Source: Clostridiales bacterium UBA6114
GTDB lineage: Bacteria > Bacillota > Clostridia > Oscillospirales > Butyricicoccaceae
Assembly: GCA_002423435.1 (NCBI GenBank)
Contig: DIWE01000024.1
Location: forward strand, 92,433 to 156,432
DNA: 64,000 nucleotides
Reading direction: 5' to 3'
Position numbers and translations under genes: made by a program. Below the pieces are notes generated by a model that saw only the letters and a program-made list of their open reading frames with translations, was not told where the DNA came from and ran no database searches. This document shows, in pieces, positions 15,403-24,440 of the stretch (position 1 is its first letter; each line of letters begins with the position of its first letter).

Positions 15403-16764
15403 TTAGCCGAGAAAAACATTTTGTAATAACAGCTCTTGCTGTAGTTTTTTTACAGGAATTTCAGATAATCGGCAATCTTCTCTTGCCGAGATCGCAGCAG
15501 CAACGCCGGCGGCCTGTCCAAGCCCCATGCATGCGGGCATAATCCTTGTCCCTCCCATTGCGGCGGGCTCAACAGAGATACACCGTCCGGCAACAAGGAG
15601 TCCCTCCGTTTTTTTCGGCAGCATGCAGTGATAAGGCAGGTAATATGGCTGTCCGGGAATAATGTCAAGAAACTTGGAATTTGTCCCGTCAGACGTATGA
15701 TTTCCCACAAGCGCGTTGAAAACACATACTGTATCTTCATATTTCTTGTGCTCGAGCAGATCATCAAGCGTTATGGTGTAGCGCCCGTCGAGTTGCCTGG
15801 ATTCCCTGACGCCCAACGTGGAGCCGGTGTTGATCAGATACGCCTGTTCAAAGCCGGGCATATAGTCCTTAAACACTTTCAGGCATTGGCCGATTCTGAT
15901 ACGGCTCATATCCTCGGCTTTTGAAATTGACCTTGCATTTGTTCCGTCCACCGCAGTGTCGCCGGAAATATTGAGGATCATTTCACCGTCTCTGACGGTT
16001 TCGTAGAAAAGTATGAACCAGTTCCTTAAATATTCAAGCTCCTGCGGCAATTGTTTGCCCTCCAGGACTTTGTCGATGCGGTATGCAAGGAAAGGGGTGA
16101 CCGGCCAGTTGCGGGTAAAGGTAGTGCGGTATCCGGGGTTTACGCTGTAATGCTTTTTTAAGGCTTCTACATTCACGCCGCCGACTTTTGCAAGCAGAGT
16201 TACCGGATGTGTCTTTTCCGGGTCCGCATTGCGGCATCCTGCGTTCGCCATAAAGCAGATATCCGCGTCACCGGTAGCATCGACAACGGTTTTTGCCAGT
16301 ATCGCCTGCCTGCCGCTTTTATTTTCCACGATCACGCCTTTTACCCGCGTGCCCTCCATAATGACGTCGGCGGCCCAGGTGTAATACAGGACCTCAAGCT
16401 TTTTCTCCTTTTTAATCAAGTCCACAATCACTTCCTTGGCTGATTCGGCATCGAAGAAGGTAAACGCTTCCTTTGTAAGCTCATGCCGGACCATTCCGCC
16501 GCGTTTTTGCAGTTCTGAAAAGAATTCCTGGGGAATGCCCCTCAAAACCATCTTCTCCATATCGTTCATACCAACCGTGGCAGACATAAGACCCGCTGTC
16601 AATAGCCCTCCAAGACAATCAAGCCTGTCGATCACCAATGTCCTCGCGCCGGCGCGTGCCGCGCCAAGCGCGGCAAACAGGCCCGCCGTTCCTCCGCCGG
16701 CGACCAGCACATCGTATTCGCCGTATATCGGCAATGCTTTTGACGGTTCCAAATAAGATCCCAT
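15403..16764 (-). CDS. FAD-dependent oxidoreductase (FAD_oxidored family)
   Basis: A 453-residue protein from the ATG at 16764 (MGSYLEPSKALPIYGEYDVL). GAGGT lies about nine bases upstream; an in-frame TTG at 16803 overlaps the aldolase stop and is less likely. The dinucleotide-binding motif is VLVAGGGTAGLFAALGAARA (about residues 19-38), with VVDATGDADIC mid-protein and GLLVAGRCISVEPAAMGGTR and GLGQAAGVAAA at the C-terminus. This is the PF12831 architecture of FAD enzymes seen in many carbohydrate and acid operons. The electron acceptor and substrate are unknown. In this operon it may oxidise or dehydrogenate the imported acid before the DapA-type cleavage. Confidence 0.85.
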   Translation of the reverse strand: MGSYLEPSKALPIYGEYDVLVAGGGTAGLFAALGAARAGARTLVIDRLDCLGGLLTAGLMSATVGMNDMEKMVLRGIPQEFFSELQKRGGMVRHELTKEAFTFFDAESAKEVIVDLIKKEKKLEVLYYTWAADVIMEGTRVKGVIVENKSGRQAILAKTVVDATGDADICFMANAGCRNADPEKTHPVTLLAKVGGVNVEALKKHYSVNPGYRTTFTRNWPVTPFLAYRIDKVLEGKQLPQELEYLRNWFILFYETVRDGEMILNISGDTAVDGTNARSISKAEDMSRIRIGQCLKVFKDYMPGFEQAYLINTGSTLGVRESRQLDGRYTITLDDLLEHKKYEDTVCVFNALVGNHTSDGTNSKFLDIIPGQPYYLPYHCMLPKKTEGLLVAGRCISVEPAAMGGTRIMPACMGLGQAAGVAAAISAREDCRLSEIPVKKLQQELLLQNVFLG

Positions 16765-16799
16765 AATCCATACCTCACAGTTATTATTGCCCGTCCGGA

Positions 16800-17705
16800 T
16801 CAATTCATAGAAGCCAGCAGCTTTTCAACCTTCTTTTTATTTTCGGTGTCAAGCTCACCCAAAGGCTTCCTCGGGACGCCAACGTCAAGGCCTTGTGCCT
16901 GCAGAGTGTACTTGCAGATCTCCTGCCAGTGGGGAACGCCGTCCTCCTTGTCGTGGAAGAAGTAATCGATATAGGGCTGAATATTGGCTTGCGCTTTGAT
17001 CGCCTTATCGACATTCTTTTCAAAACAGGCATCCAGCAGTGCGCGGCACTGGCGGGGCAAAACCGCCGGGAAGCCGGATAGCCAGCCATCGGCGCCGCCC
17101 AGCAGGCCTTCCATGGCGCAATAATCATGGCCATAAAACACATTGAGCTTGTCGCCTAAATGGAATTTCAGCTCGTGGACGCGGTTGGGATCGCCGTGCG
17201 CGGCCTTTATTGAATCGATCGTCCCGTCTTCGACAAGCTCAATAATCTCGGGAACGGTCATTTCATAGCCTGCAAACCAAGGATTGTTGTAAATCATGAT
17301 CTGGATATCAAGCGCCGCACGCAGATCGCGGAAATGCTGCATGACGGCCTTCTTGTGAGGAGATAGATAAAATGGAAGAATCACCATAACGCCATCTGCG
17401 CCATGCTCCTGCGCGAACTGGCTCATCCTGATGGTATTTAACGTATCATATCGGCCGGTGCCGCAAATCAGAGGGACCTCACCGTCCAAATAGCTCGCTA
17501 CATGAGCAATGATTTCTCTCTGCTCTTCCATATTCATGGCAATATTTTCGCCCGTACTTCCACAGATGGAAATGGATTGCGCACCGTTATCCAAAAGCCA
17601 ACGCAGGTAAATTTCCATTCCCTTTTTGTTGTAAGTCTGGTCGGCATTCCAAATCGTCATGGAAGCGGGGCAAATTCCAAAGGGTTTTTTGACGTTTTCT
17701 TTCAT
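16800..17705 (-). CDS. DapA/NanA-family aldolase or lyase
   Basis: A 301-residue TIM-barrel protein of the dihydrodipicolinate synthase/N-acetylneuraminate lyase superfamily, class I aldolases using a Schiff-base Lys. Visible are SICGSTGENIAMNMEEQREI (GxTGE motif), the catalytic Tyr in IMIYNNPWFAGY, and the Schiff-base Lys in DSIKAAHGDPNRV. The neighbourhood lacks lysine-synthesis genes and holds a TRAP importer, FAD enzyme and PfkB kinase. The likely role is therefore cleavage or dehydration of a 2-keto-3-deoxy sugar acid rather than lysine synthesis. It is the first gene of the operon, with AGGAGGTCAC before the ATG and a palindromic operator just upstream. Confidence 0.85.
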   Translation of the reverse strand: MKENVKKPFGICPASMTIWNADQTYNKKGMEIYLRWLLDNGAQSISICGSTGENIAMNMEEQREIIAHVASYLDGEVPLICGTGRYDTLNTIRMSQFAQEHGADGVMVILPFYLSPHKKAVMQHFRDLRAALDIQIMIYNNPWFAGYEMTVPEIIELVEDGTIDSIKAAHGDPNRVHELKFHLGDKLNVFYGHDYCAMEGLLGGADGWLSGFPAVLPRQCRALLDACFEKNVDKAIKAQANIQPYIDYFFHDKEDGVPHWQEICKYTLQAQGLDVGVPRKPLGELDTENKKKVEKLLASMN

Positions 17706-17727
17706 TCGTGTGACCTCCTGATTACTT

Positions 17728-17756
17728 AAAATTTAAAATTTTTAATTTTAAATTTT
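17728..17756. promoter_or_regulatory. Perfect AT-rich inverted repeat upstream of module A operon
   Basis: AAAATTTAAAATT (17728-17740) and AATTTTAAATTTT (17744-17756) form a 13-bp inverted repeat with a 3-nt spacer, 23 bp before the aldolase ATG. The same core AAAATTTAAAATTTTT recurs at 18521-18536 ahead of the gntR gene, suggesting one regulator controls both. Confidence 0.6.
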
Positions 17757-17805
17757 TTATGTATTAAAAAAATATAAGCACACATGCGCGCTTATATCTT
17801 TATTG

Positions 17806-18444
17806 TCAATTCATTCGTTCGAGCAAATTTGTCAGGGCAAATTTCATATGATTTTTCATAATTTCTATCGCTGAATCGTATTGCCCTTTTTCAAACGCTT
17901 CAACCAATTCAAAATGCTCATTGTTTGCAAAGGCCTGCTGCTCTGTTGAATGGACGCCGAGTAAATAGTTCGCAACCATAAATTGGCCTTGCACTTTCTC
18001 ATAAATATTTTGCAGACAAAGATTTTGTGATAAAATGATCAGCGTTTTGTGATATTCCAGATCATAGCGTCGCGACTGGATCACATCGCCTTCCAGAGTA
18101 GCTTCCTTACATTTCTGGCTTAATCTTTTCAAAGAAGAAAAATCGGTTTTAAAGGATCGCAATTCATTAATCGCTTCAATTTCCAAAAGCTGCCGGATTT
18201 TACAGATATTTTCGACCTCTTGTGAAGTGAAGGATGGAACAAAAAACTTTCCCGTACTGACGCATATCACCATTCCTTGCGTCTGCATGCATTTCAACGC
18301 CTGGACCACAGGGGTTCGGCTAACCTCATAGTGTCGGGCAATTTCATCAATATCAATCTGAGTTCCCGGTGTCCAAAGGCCCTCAATAATCGAATTGCGC
18401 ATTTTTTCAAAAATGATTACGTCTAAGTTTTTTTTGAGTGACAC
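17806..18444 (-). CDS. GntR-family transcriptional regulator (FCD type)
   Basis: A 212-residue regulator. Residues 1-75 form a winged helix-turn-helix (IDEIARHYEVSRTPVVQALK). Residues 85-205 are a helical FCD effector domain with metal- and ligand-binding candidates (His in YHKTLIILSQN and NNEHFELVEAF). FCD regulators usually sense the acid or sugar acid catabolised by the neighbouring operon and act as repressors. It lies immediately upstream of, and co-directional with, the module A operon. The shared palindromic boxes before the operon and before this gene suggest autoregulation. Confidence 0.9.
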   Translation of the reverse strand: MSLKKNLDVIIFEKMRNSIIEGLWTPGTQIDIDEIARHYEVSRTPVVQALKCMQTQGMVICVSTGKFFVPSFTSQEVENICKIRQLLEIEAINELRSFKTDFSSLKRLSQKCKEATLEGDVIQSRRYDLEYHKTLIILSQNLCLQNIYEKVQGQFMVANYLLGVHSTEQQAFANNEHFELVEAFEKGQYDSAIEIMKNHMKFALTNLLERMN

Positions 18445-18520
18445 TCGTACAACTCCTTATTTTCTGAATGATCTTATATTATCCCATAAGCTAATGAAAT
18501 ACAATTTGTATTTTAAATAA

Positions 18521-18536
18521 AAAATTTAAAATTTTT
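18521..18536. promoter_or_regulatory. Second copy of the AT-rich operator core
   Basis: AAAATTTAAAATTTTT repeats the left arm and centre of the inverted repeat at 17728-17756. It lies about 77 bp upstream of the gntR ATG. Confidence 0.45.
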
Positions 18537-18649
18537 TATCTATTATGCCTGTTTCTAATCTGTAATTAAAAACAGGCGATTCATTTATTGTCTCATTTTG
18601 CATATGAAGTTCGTTAAACTCTGCCGACGGCAAGGTTTTCCAAAACGCT

Positions 18650-20032
18650 CTACACCGCCGCCTTCCATCCGCCCTTTCTGAAATGCGCCGTCAAACCAAT
18701 CCATCGTATGAGATATCCGGCTAAGAATCCAAGCCATACTCCGATCAGATTCAAACCGAAACAGTAACAAAGAATCCATGAAATTATCGGCCGAAGAACC
18801 GTTGTGCTCCACATGGTCCATAAAGCCACCGCTTTCGTATCGCCCGCGCCCCGCAGTACTCCGGCATAAGAGGCGGAACCGGCGGTGCTTATGGAAGCCG
18901 CGCTTATGATCATCAGCACGATGCCCCCATATCTGACCACATCACTCTCGCTGCTGAAAGCTGCCATGATCTGAGAGCGAAACAGCACCATTGGAATACT
19001 TATGATTACAGCGGTCAGATAGGATAGATAAACTATGTATTTGGAATATCTTTCGGCCAGATCCTGTCTTTTTGCGCCCAGGCCCTGGCCCATCAATGCT
19101 GTGGCCGCAATCGCAAAGCCGTCGAATATGCAGCCTTCAAAATTGGCGATATTCATACAGATCTGATAGGTTCCAAATGCCATTGTGCCCAGTTTGGCCA
19201 CAATCAGCACATAAAAAAACATGCCCAGCCGCTGAAAAAACTGCTCGCCGAACGCGCTGATCGCGATCACCTTGAATTTCTCCATCAGTTTATGATCCAA
19301 ACGCCAGAATTCTTTGGACAAATGTAAGCTTAAGGAGCCGGACCTGTTGAAAGCCACCGTATACACGGAGATCAGAAAAGACATAAGGCAGCCCAGCGCG
19401 GTGGCAATCGCGGCGCCGACCACGCCGAGGCGCGGAAACCCCAGCTTTCCATAGATCAGCAAATAATTAAACGCCACATTAAAAAGGTTGGCGGCAACAT
19501 TGCTGAACATGGCTATTTTTGTATTGCCCGCCCCCCGCTGGCATGCGTTGATGGTTAATCCCAGGGCCTGCACAAATTGACCTAGAACGATGATTCGGAA
19601 GTATGCCGTTGAAAGGCCGACGGTATCGGCCTCGGCGCCGCATACCAGCATGAAGCTTCGGGCAAAAAGAAAGCCCAAAAAATACAAAAATGCGCTGATA
19701 ATCGCGCAAATCAATAAGAATTGATGCATGGCGCGGTTGGCGCCCTCTTCATCCCCCGCGCCGATGAAACGGCTGATCAAGGCTGTGGCGCCCACATTAA
19801 CAGCGAGGATCGGCATCAATAAAATACGTTTGGGCTGCGAGGTCAGCCCGACTGCGGCGACCGCTTCAATGCCCAGAGCGGAAACCATCGCCGTATCCGT
19901 AAGATCGATCATTCCAATGAAAAGCGCTTCAAAGGCAGCCGGCCACGCCAGATTTGCAACGACTTTTATCATTTGGTTCCTTGTCGGCGATCCAAAGGTA
20001 TCATATTTTCCCAATATTTCAGTTTGTTTCAT
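18650..20032 (-). CDS. MATE-family efflux transporter
   Basis: A 460-residue multidrug and toxic compound extrusion protein with about 12 membrane segments. Recognisable parts are NLAWPAAFEALFIGMIDLTD at the N-terminus, the repeated half GEQFFQRLGMFFYVLIVAKLG in the middle, and ALMGQGLGAKRQDLAERYSK. It would export cationic or organic compounds with sodium or proton antiport. Its ATG lies 14 bp inside the end of the PucR regulator gene, so the two are translated together. The pairing suggests the regulator also controls export, perhaps of an overflow metabolite; this is inference. Confidence 0.92.
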   Translation of the reverse strand: MKQTEILGKYDTFGSPTRNQMIKVVANLAWPAAFEALFIGMIDLTDTAMVSALGIEAVAAVGLTSQPKRILLMPILAVNVGATALISRFIGAGDEEGANRAMHQFLLICAIISAFLYFLGFLFARSFMLVCGAEADTVGLSTAYFRIIVLGQFVQALGLTINACQRGAGNTKIAMFSNVAANLFNVAFNYLLIYGKLGFPRLGVVGAAIATALGCLMSFLISVYTVAFNRSGSLSLHLSKEFWRLDHKLMEKFKVIAISAFGEQFFQRLGMFFYVLIVAKLGTMAFGTYQICMNIANFEGCIFDGFAIAATALMGQGLGAKRQDLAERYSKYIVYLSYLTAVIISIPMVLFRSQIMAAFSSESDVVRYGGIVLMIISAASISTAGSASYAGVLRGAGDTKAVALWTMWSTTVLRPIISWILCYCFGLNLIGVWLGFLAGYLIRWIGLTAHFRKGGWKAAV

Positions 20033-21200
20033 TTTTCTTGTTGTAAATAGGATACAGCTTCATTGCGACGGAAAGCTGCTCGTAAAAACCTCCGTTTTGC
20101 TGATCAATATTCCAGATTTCTTTGATTTTATTGAGGCGATAGCGTATCGTATTTTCGTGCAGAATCAGCTTTTCCGCCGTAACCTTAATATTGCCGTTCT
20201 GGCGGATATATTCTTCGGCCGTGGGCAAAAGGCTGCTGTTATACTTTGCATCATATTCCAAAACGGGCAAAATGGTTTTCTGATAGAATTTGTAGTACCA
20301 GATATCTTTGAGGTGCGGGAAAATCACCTGATAGATCCCCAAATCCTCGAAGGCGGAGTAATCCCTCCCGGAAATTTCGCCAAACTGCATGGCATACATG
20401 CTCTCGCAAATACAAAGGTCGAGCTCGCTCAGCTGATCATGAAAGCTGCTGACGGCTATATGGAATTCGTCTTTTTTGATGCCGCAGCGGCACAGGATCT
20501 GGCTTATCAGGGCTTCCCTCTTTGCTTTGAATTCCGATGCGGTAATGATAAAAAGGATCCCGTCCTTATAGTGAAAAACCGAGCTGTACTTATCCAGAAA
20601 CCGCTTGGCGTAGCCGATCTGATATTGTAAATGGGTATCGGACAGGTAGGTTTTGGGGCGGCAAAAGATACTGAAGCAATTTTCTTCAAAGAGCGAATTG
20701 AGCTCCATAGCCATCGACCGGACCATCGAAGCGCAAACGTTTCGCTCGGCCAGGGTCTGCAGCTTGATCTCCTGCGCCTCCAGGCTCTCCGATTCCTTGA
20801 TGCGGTTTGCGATCTGCGTCACGATATTTTCAATCGGGCCGGAGGATTTATCGAATATCAGAATGGGGAAATTCATCTTATCTGCGTAATCGATCACATC
20901 CTTGCCCAGGCCGTCGTAATAGATATTCTTGATTGCCAGACCGCTCGCCTGGTCCTCGATTAAATATTCCACCGCCTTTAAGATTTCTCCCGGATCGTCC
21001 TTCGCAAAAAGCATGCTGGTCACGATAAAGGATTCCTTGTCAAATTTACATCTTTTGTGACCGCTTCTTTTCGCCAGATCAAATTCATAATCCAGCACAT
21101 TCACCTTTTTTACCGGATTGTTAAGACCCCGGTTTCCCGCGATCAGATTGAATTTGCTGAATGTGCTCAGCTGCAGAATATCGAACACAGCGACTCCCAT
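20019..21200 (-). CDS. PucR/CdaR-family transcriptional regulator
   Basis: A 393-residue regulator. Residues 1-120 match the PucR N-terminal domain (LQLSTFSKFNLIAGNRGLNN, then NFPILIFDKSSG). A middle region (about 180-300) is probably the CdaR GGDEF-like domain. The last 60 residues hold the HTH_30 DNA-binding domain (IRQNGNIKVTAEKLILHENT, then IRYRLNKIKEIW). Members regulate purine, sugar-diacid and amino-acid catabolism, usually as activators. It is read in the same direction as, and downstream of, the altronate-type operon (module B), and is separated from it by a terminator, so it has its own promoter. Confidence 0.88.
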   Translation of the reverse strand: MGVAVFDILQLSTFSKFNLIAGNRGLNNPVKKVNVLDYEFDLAKRSGHKRCKFDKESFIVTSMLFAKDDPGEILKAVEYLIEDQASGLAIKNIYYDGLGKDVIDYADKMNFPILIFDKSSGPIENIVTQIANRIKESESLEAQEIKLQTLAERNVCASMVRSMAMELNSLFEENCFSIFCRPKTYLSDTHLQYQIGYAKRFLDKYSSVFHYKDGILFIITASEFKAKREALISQILCRCGIKKDEFHIAVSSFHDQLSELDLCICESMYAMQFGEISGRDYSAFEDLGIYQVIFPHLKDIWYYKFYQKTILPVLEYDAKYNSSLLPTAEEYIRQNGNIKVTAEKLILHENTIRYRLNKIKEIWNIDQQNGGFYEQLSVAMKLYPIYNKKNETN

Positions 21201-21239
21201 ATGAACCTCCTTTTTCGGCGAGCGGCACGCCTTTTAATT

Positions 21240-21263
21240 GTTCGTGTGATTTTTCACACGAAC
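21240..21263. promoter_or_regulatory. Inverted repeat upstream of the PucR-type gene
   Basis: GTTCGTGTGA, a TTTT loop and TCACACGAAC form a perfect 10-bp dyad 40 bp before the PucR-type ATG. It is a candidate regulator binding site between the module B terminator and the gene. Confidence 0.5.
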
Positions 21264-21280
21264 CTCCCCATTCGTTTACT

Positions 21281-21316
21281 GAAAAGCCAGAGGATCATCC
21301 GGTAAACCCTCTGGCT
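21281..21316 (-). terminator. Terminator of module B catabolic operon
   Basis: AGCCAGAGG (21285-21293) pairs with CCTCTGGCT (21308-21316). On the minus strand the stem is followed by TTTTC. It begins 4 bp after the stop of the UxaA-type large subunit. Confidence 0.7.
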
Positions 21317-21320
21317 GTTT

Positions 21321-22487
21321 TCAAATTTTTGTTGCCGGCGGCGTCGCGTAGCTGAAATCCCCGAATATTTCCGCCTTGGTCAGCTTTCCGTTGGCAACGT
21401 CTATGATCGTCCGGTACAAATCCTCTCCCGCCTGTTCGATCGAACGCTTCCCTTCCAATATGTCACCCGAGCAGAAGTCAATCATTTCCTCGCCCAGTAT
21501 TCGGTCGGTATCGGGATTTCCGGTAACCTTCAAAAGCGGCATGACCGCATTGCCCATCGGTGTCCCCTTGCCGGTCGTGAAGATCATCAGGTTCGCGCCG
21601 CACATGGCGAAGGCAGTCGTCAAATACACGTCGTTGCCGCCGTGGCGCTCGTCGATAAACCATGCGCCCGGATAAAGCACCCTGCTCCCGACTTCAACAA
21701 AGCCTTGCAGCGGCGCCGTCCCCTGCATCTCGGAATTGCCGATCGCCTTTTCCGCCATGGTCGTGATCCCGCCCGCTTTGTTGCCGGGCGTCGGGTTAAC
21801 ATCCGACACGCGTTCCCCCGTGATCCGATACAAATCCTCGCAGTATTCCTCGACCATGTCCAGAACCCTGCAACCGAGCTCGTAACTTACCGCCAGATCA
21901 ACAGTGTAGCTCTCGTCGCCCGGCATCCCGCGCACCCCGCCGCCGATGACCGAGCCGCCGTTTTCAATGATCAGGTCCGAGGCCACGCCCGCCGCCGTAT
22001 TGGCGGAAATCGAGCTGGTCCAGTCGGACCCGCCGCTGTTCAGCGACACGACCAGTTTGGAAAGAGGAAATTCCTCCCTTGGCTGCGCGCCGGCCTCTTT
22101 CTTCAGACGCTCTACAATGGCAGCACCTTTTTCGATGGTATTTTTCATGCCGCCCTCGTCCTGAATACATAAATGATATACTTTTTTCGAGGCTTTTTCA
22201 ATTTCTTTTTGTATTAGCGCCGCGTCGGTCCACTGGCAGCCCAGACTTACAAGCAGCACTCCGTACACGTTCGGGCTGCTGCCCGCGCAAATGAGGCCCA
22301 GGTTGGTTTTCAGAGCCTGGTCTTCAAATTCGCCGCAGCCGGTGTCGATGGTGATCGCCGCCACGTTGCAGCGGTCTGCAATTTTATGCACCGTGCTGTT
22401 TGCGCACTGAACCAGTGAGATCACCAGGACATAGTTTCGTATGCCAACGCTTCCGTCGCCTCTGCCGTAACCCATAAACGTCTGCAT
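21321..22487 (-). CDS. UxaA-family hydro-lyase, large (C-terminal) subunit, copy 1
   Basis: A 388-residue protein equivalent to the C-terminal domain of altronate/galactarate dehydratase (UxaA, GarD). It starts MQTFMGYGRGDGSVGIRNYV and has TIDTGCGEFEDQA, KLVVSLNSGGSDWTSSISAN, GEFPLSK-like and TTGKGTPMGNAVMPLLKVTG motifs. The iron-dependent enzyme removes water from a sugar acid; related split enzymes also include sulfolactate sulfo-lyase (SuyB). Here the SAF-type small subunit is a separate gene directly upstream. It is the last gene of the module B operon. The exact substrate cannot be assigned, and copy 2 at 30291-31454 is clearly diverged, so the two probably act on different acids. Confidence 0.88.
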   Translation of the reverse strand: MQTFMGYGRGDGSVGIRNYVLVISLVQCANSTVHKIADRCNVAAITIDTGCGEFEDQALKTNLGLICAGSSPNVYGVLLVSLGCQWTDAALIQKEIEKASKKVYHLCIQDEGGMKNTIEKGAAIVERLKKEAGAQPREEFPLSKLVVSLNSGGSDWTSSISANTAAGVASDLIIENGGSVIGGGVRGMPGDESYTVDLAVSYELGCRVLDMVEEYCEDLYRITGERVSDVNPTPGNKAGGITTMAEKAIGNSEMQGTAPLQGFVEVGSRVLYPGAWFIDERHGGNDVYLTTAFAMCGANLMIFTTGKGTPMGNAVMPLLKVTGNPDTDRILGEEMIDFCSGDILEGKRSIEQAGEDLYRTIIDVANGKLTKAEIFGDFSYATPPATKI

Positions 22488-22805
22488 TCATAGACTTCCT
22501 TTCGCTCGATAACTTTTTGCATATTCGGTGCGGAGCTGCTCCGTGATATCGTCGACATTGTGGCAATGAACCCACTGGCCGGCCTCGATATCGGCGCTTG
22601 CCCGCCCGATTATCTTTCCGTATTTGAATACCATTTCGCCTTTTTGAATGGGCCGGACCGCGATCTTATGTCCCTTTTGTATTGCTTCCCGGGCCGGGAT
22701 CTTTTGTTCTTTTATGGTGACCTCGTCGTTTTTTTTGACATCCTGTACAACGACTGCCACGTTGTCGGTTTCACTCATCAGCAGTGCTATCATAGTTATG
22801 ACCAT
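22488..22805 (-). CDS. UxaA-family hydro-lyase, small SAF-domain subunit, copy 1
   Basis: A 105-residue SAF-domain protein equivalent to the N-terminal part of altronate dehydratase. Motifs: DNVAVVVQDVKKNDEV, IQKGHKIAVRPIQKGEMVFK, YGKIIGRASADIEAGQWVHC and HNVDDI. The first ATG (22805) has AAGGA directly against it, too close, so the ATG at 22793 (MIALLMSETDNVAV) is the better start. The large-subunit ATG follows its stop without a gap. The pair forms one enzyme. Confidence 0.87.
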   Translation of the reverse strand: MVITMIALLMSETDNVAVVVQDVKKNDEVTIKEQKIPAREAIQKGHKIAVRPIQKGEMVFKYGKIIGRASADIEAGQWVHCHNVDDITEQLRTEYAKSYRAKGSL

Positions 22806-22832
22806 TCCTTTCCGCTTCGTTCAGCAGACACT

Positions 22833-24398
22833 TTAAAGGCGGATTAACTCATCCAGACGTTTTTCTTCCTCTCTTGCCGCGGCCGCGGTCCTGGTGGAAA
22901 ACAATCCGCCGCAGCCGCACCTGAGCTCGGGAGGCATGCGCTTTTGCGCATCGACCAGCGCGTCGATCACCTCGTCGGGCGGGATATAGCTTTCAATGCC
23001 GGCCAAGGCCATATCGGCCGCGGAAAAAGCATTCGCCACGCCGGAGCCGTTGCGCTTGATACAGGGGATCTCGCTGTTGGCGCCGATCGGGTCGCAGATC
23101 AGGCCCATCAGCCCCTTTAAGGCCAGGGCCATGGCATGACAGATCTGTCCGCCCGATCCGCCGCCCAGATAAGTCAAAGCGCTTGCCGCCATTGCGGACG
23201 ACACGCCGATCTCGCCCTGGCACCCGCCGCCCATACCGGACATCACCACCGATTTATACCGCATGACAACACCCATGGCCGCGGCCGCGAACATGGCCTC
23301 TACCAGGTTTTCATCCGAAAAGCCGTATTCCTCCTGCGCCGCGAGCAGGCATCCCGGCAGAATCCCGCAGGAGCCGCCGGTGGGAGCCGCGACCACAGTG
23401 CCCATGCTCATGCCGACGTCCATAACGGCCAGAGCCTTGGAAACGGCGCGGGGCAAAATCCCGCCCAGCGTTTTCCCCTCCTTCACGGCCCTTTGAAGAC
23501 GTATGCCCGTGTCGCCTTTCGTAAAGCCGTAAAGCGGTTTGTTCACGCTCTGCAAACCCCGCTCACAGCTTTCGCGCATCACCTTCAGCTGTTCCGTCAT
23601 ATCCGAACGGATTTCCCCGACGGATCGTCCGGAGCGGACTCTCTCGTATTCAAGCGCAAGCCGGGGCACCGTCACGCCCGATTTGCGCTCCAGGCCGCAC
23701 AACTCTTCGCAGGTTGTAAACAGGGCTTCATGCGGCACAAAGCCGTAGGTCAGGATCGGCTTTATACAGACTGTGCGGCGGACCCCGCTCAAGAGAGCGA
23801 CCTTTTCCCGCAGGTCTTTTACCTCCTGCCCGCTCCCGTTTATATAGTACAAAAGCTCCTCGCCGCCACAGCTGCATCCGACCCGCTGGCGCTTTGTATC
23901 GATCATCTGCTGCAGCTCTTCCGTCAGATCCTTTTCAGACCACGCAAAGAGATATCCCTCGGTGTTGACCAGTTCCACGGGGAACCGGTCAACACCGATG
24001 ATCTCAATCATGCCGCCACCCAACGAAACGCCACGGATGCAGCATTGCTTGCCTTCTCGCGTTGCGATAGTCACTTCCGCCGTTAAGCCGTTTTCCGGCA
24101 GCGGAGGGGCAAAGAAACCGACCTTTACCTCGATCCCTCTTTGCTTTGCGATATCCAAAGAATGTTTCATATCCGCCTGATCCAAGGAAAGCCCCAGGGC
24201 GCCGCCCAAAAGCGCCAGATGGCTCCGGCAGCCGGTATAGCCCTCGTAATGCCTTGGATGAAAGAGGATTTGAACGCTCCGGATCGCGCCTTCCACGAAT
24301 TCATGCGCAACGGCGCCTATTTTTGCCATGCCCGCCGTGCCGGAGCTCGACGGGCCCAGCATAACCGGCCCAATAATTTCAAAAATACTTACATACAT
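22833..24398 (-). CDS. Single-chain iron-sulfur L-serine dehydratase-type enzyme
   Basis: A 521-residue protein fusing an N-terminal beta domain (MLGPSSSGTAGMAKIGAVAH; HYEGYTGCRSHLALLGGALG) with a C-terminal alpha domain. The [4Fe-4S] ligand cysteines are visible in APTGGSCGILPG, GGGCQGEIGVSSAMAAS and ICDPIGANSEIPC. This is the oxygen-sensitive L-serine ammonia-lyase family (serine to pyruvate plus ammonia). The beta-alpha single-chain layout and length fit. In this operon, between a carrier and a sugar-acid hydro-lyase, it may instead act on another 2-amino- or 2,3-hydroxy acid. It is preceded by the YfcC-like transporter. Confidence 0.85.
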   Translation of the reverse strand: MYVSIFEIIGPVMLGPSSSGTAGMAKIGAVAHEFVEGAIRSVQILFHPRHYEGYTGCRSHLALLGGALGLSLDQADMKHSLDIAKQRGIEVKVGFFAPPLPENGLTAEVTIATREGKQCCIRGVSLGGGMIEIIGVDRFPVELVNTEGYLFAWSEKDLTEELQQMIDTKRQRVGCSCGGEELLYYINGSGQEVKDLREKVALLSGVRRTVCIKPILTYGFVPHEALFTTCEELCGLERKSGVTVPRLALEYERVRSGRSVGEIRSDMTEQLKVMRESCERGLQSVNKPLYGFTKGDTGIRLQRAVKEGKTLGGILPRAVSKALAVMDVGMSMGTVVAAPTGGSCGILPGCLLAAQEEYGFSDENLVEAMFAAAAMGVVMRYKSVVMSGMGGGCQGEIGVSSAMAASALTYLGGGSGGQICHAMALALKGLMGLICDPIGANSEIPCIKRNGSGVANAFSAADMALAGIESYIPPDEVIDALVDAQKRMPPELRCGCGGLFSTRTAAAAREEEKRLDELIRL

Positions 24399-24440
24399 GT
24401 CTTTTGCACCTTTACGCCCCTTGCGATTCGCTTCGCATTT

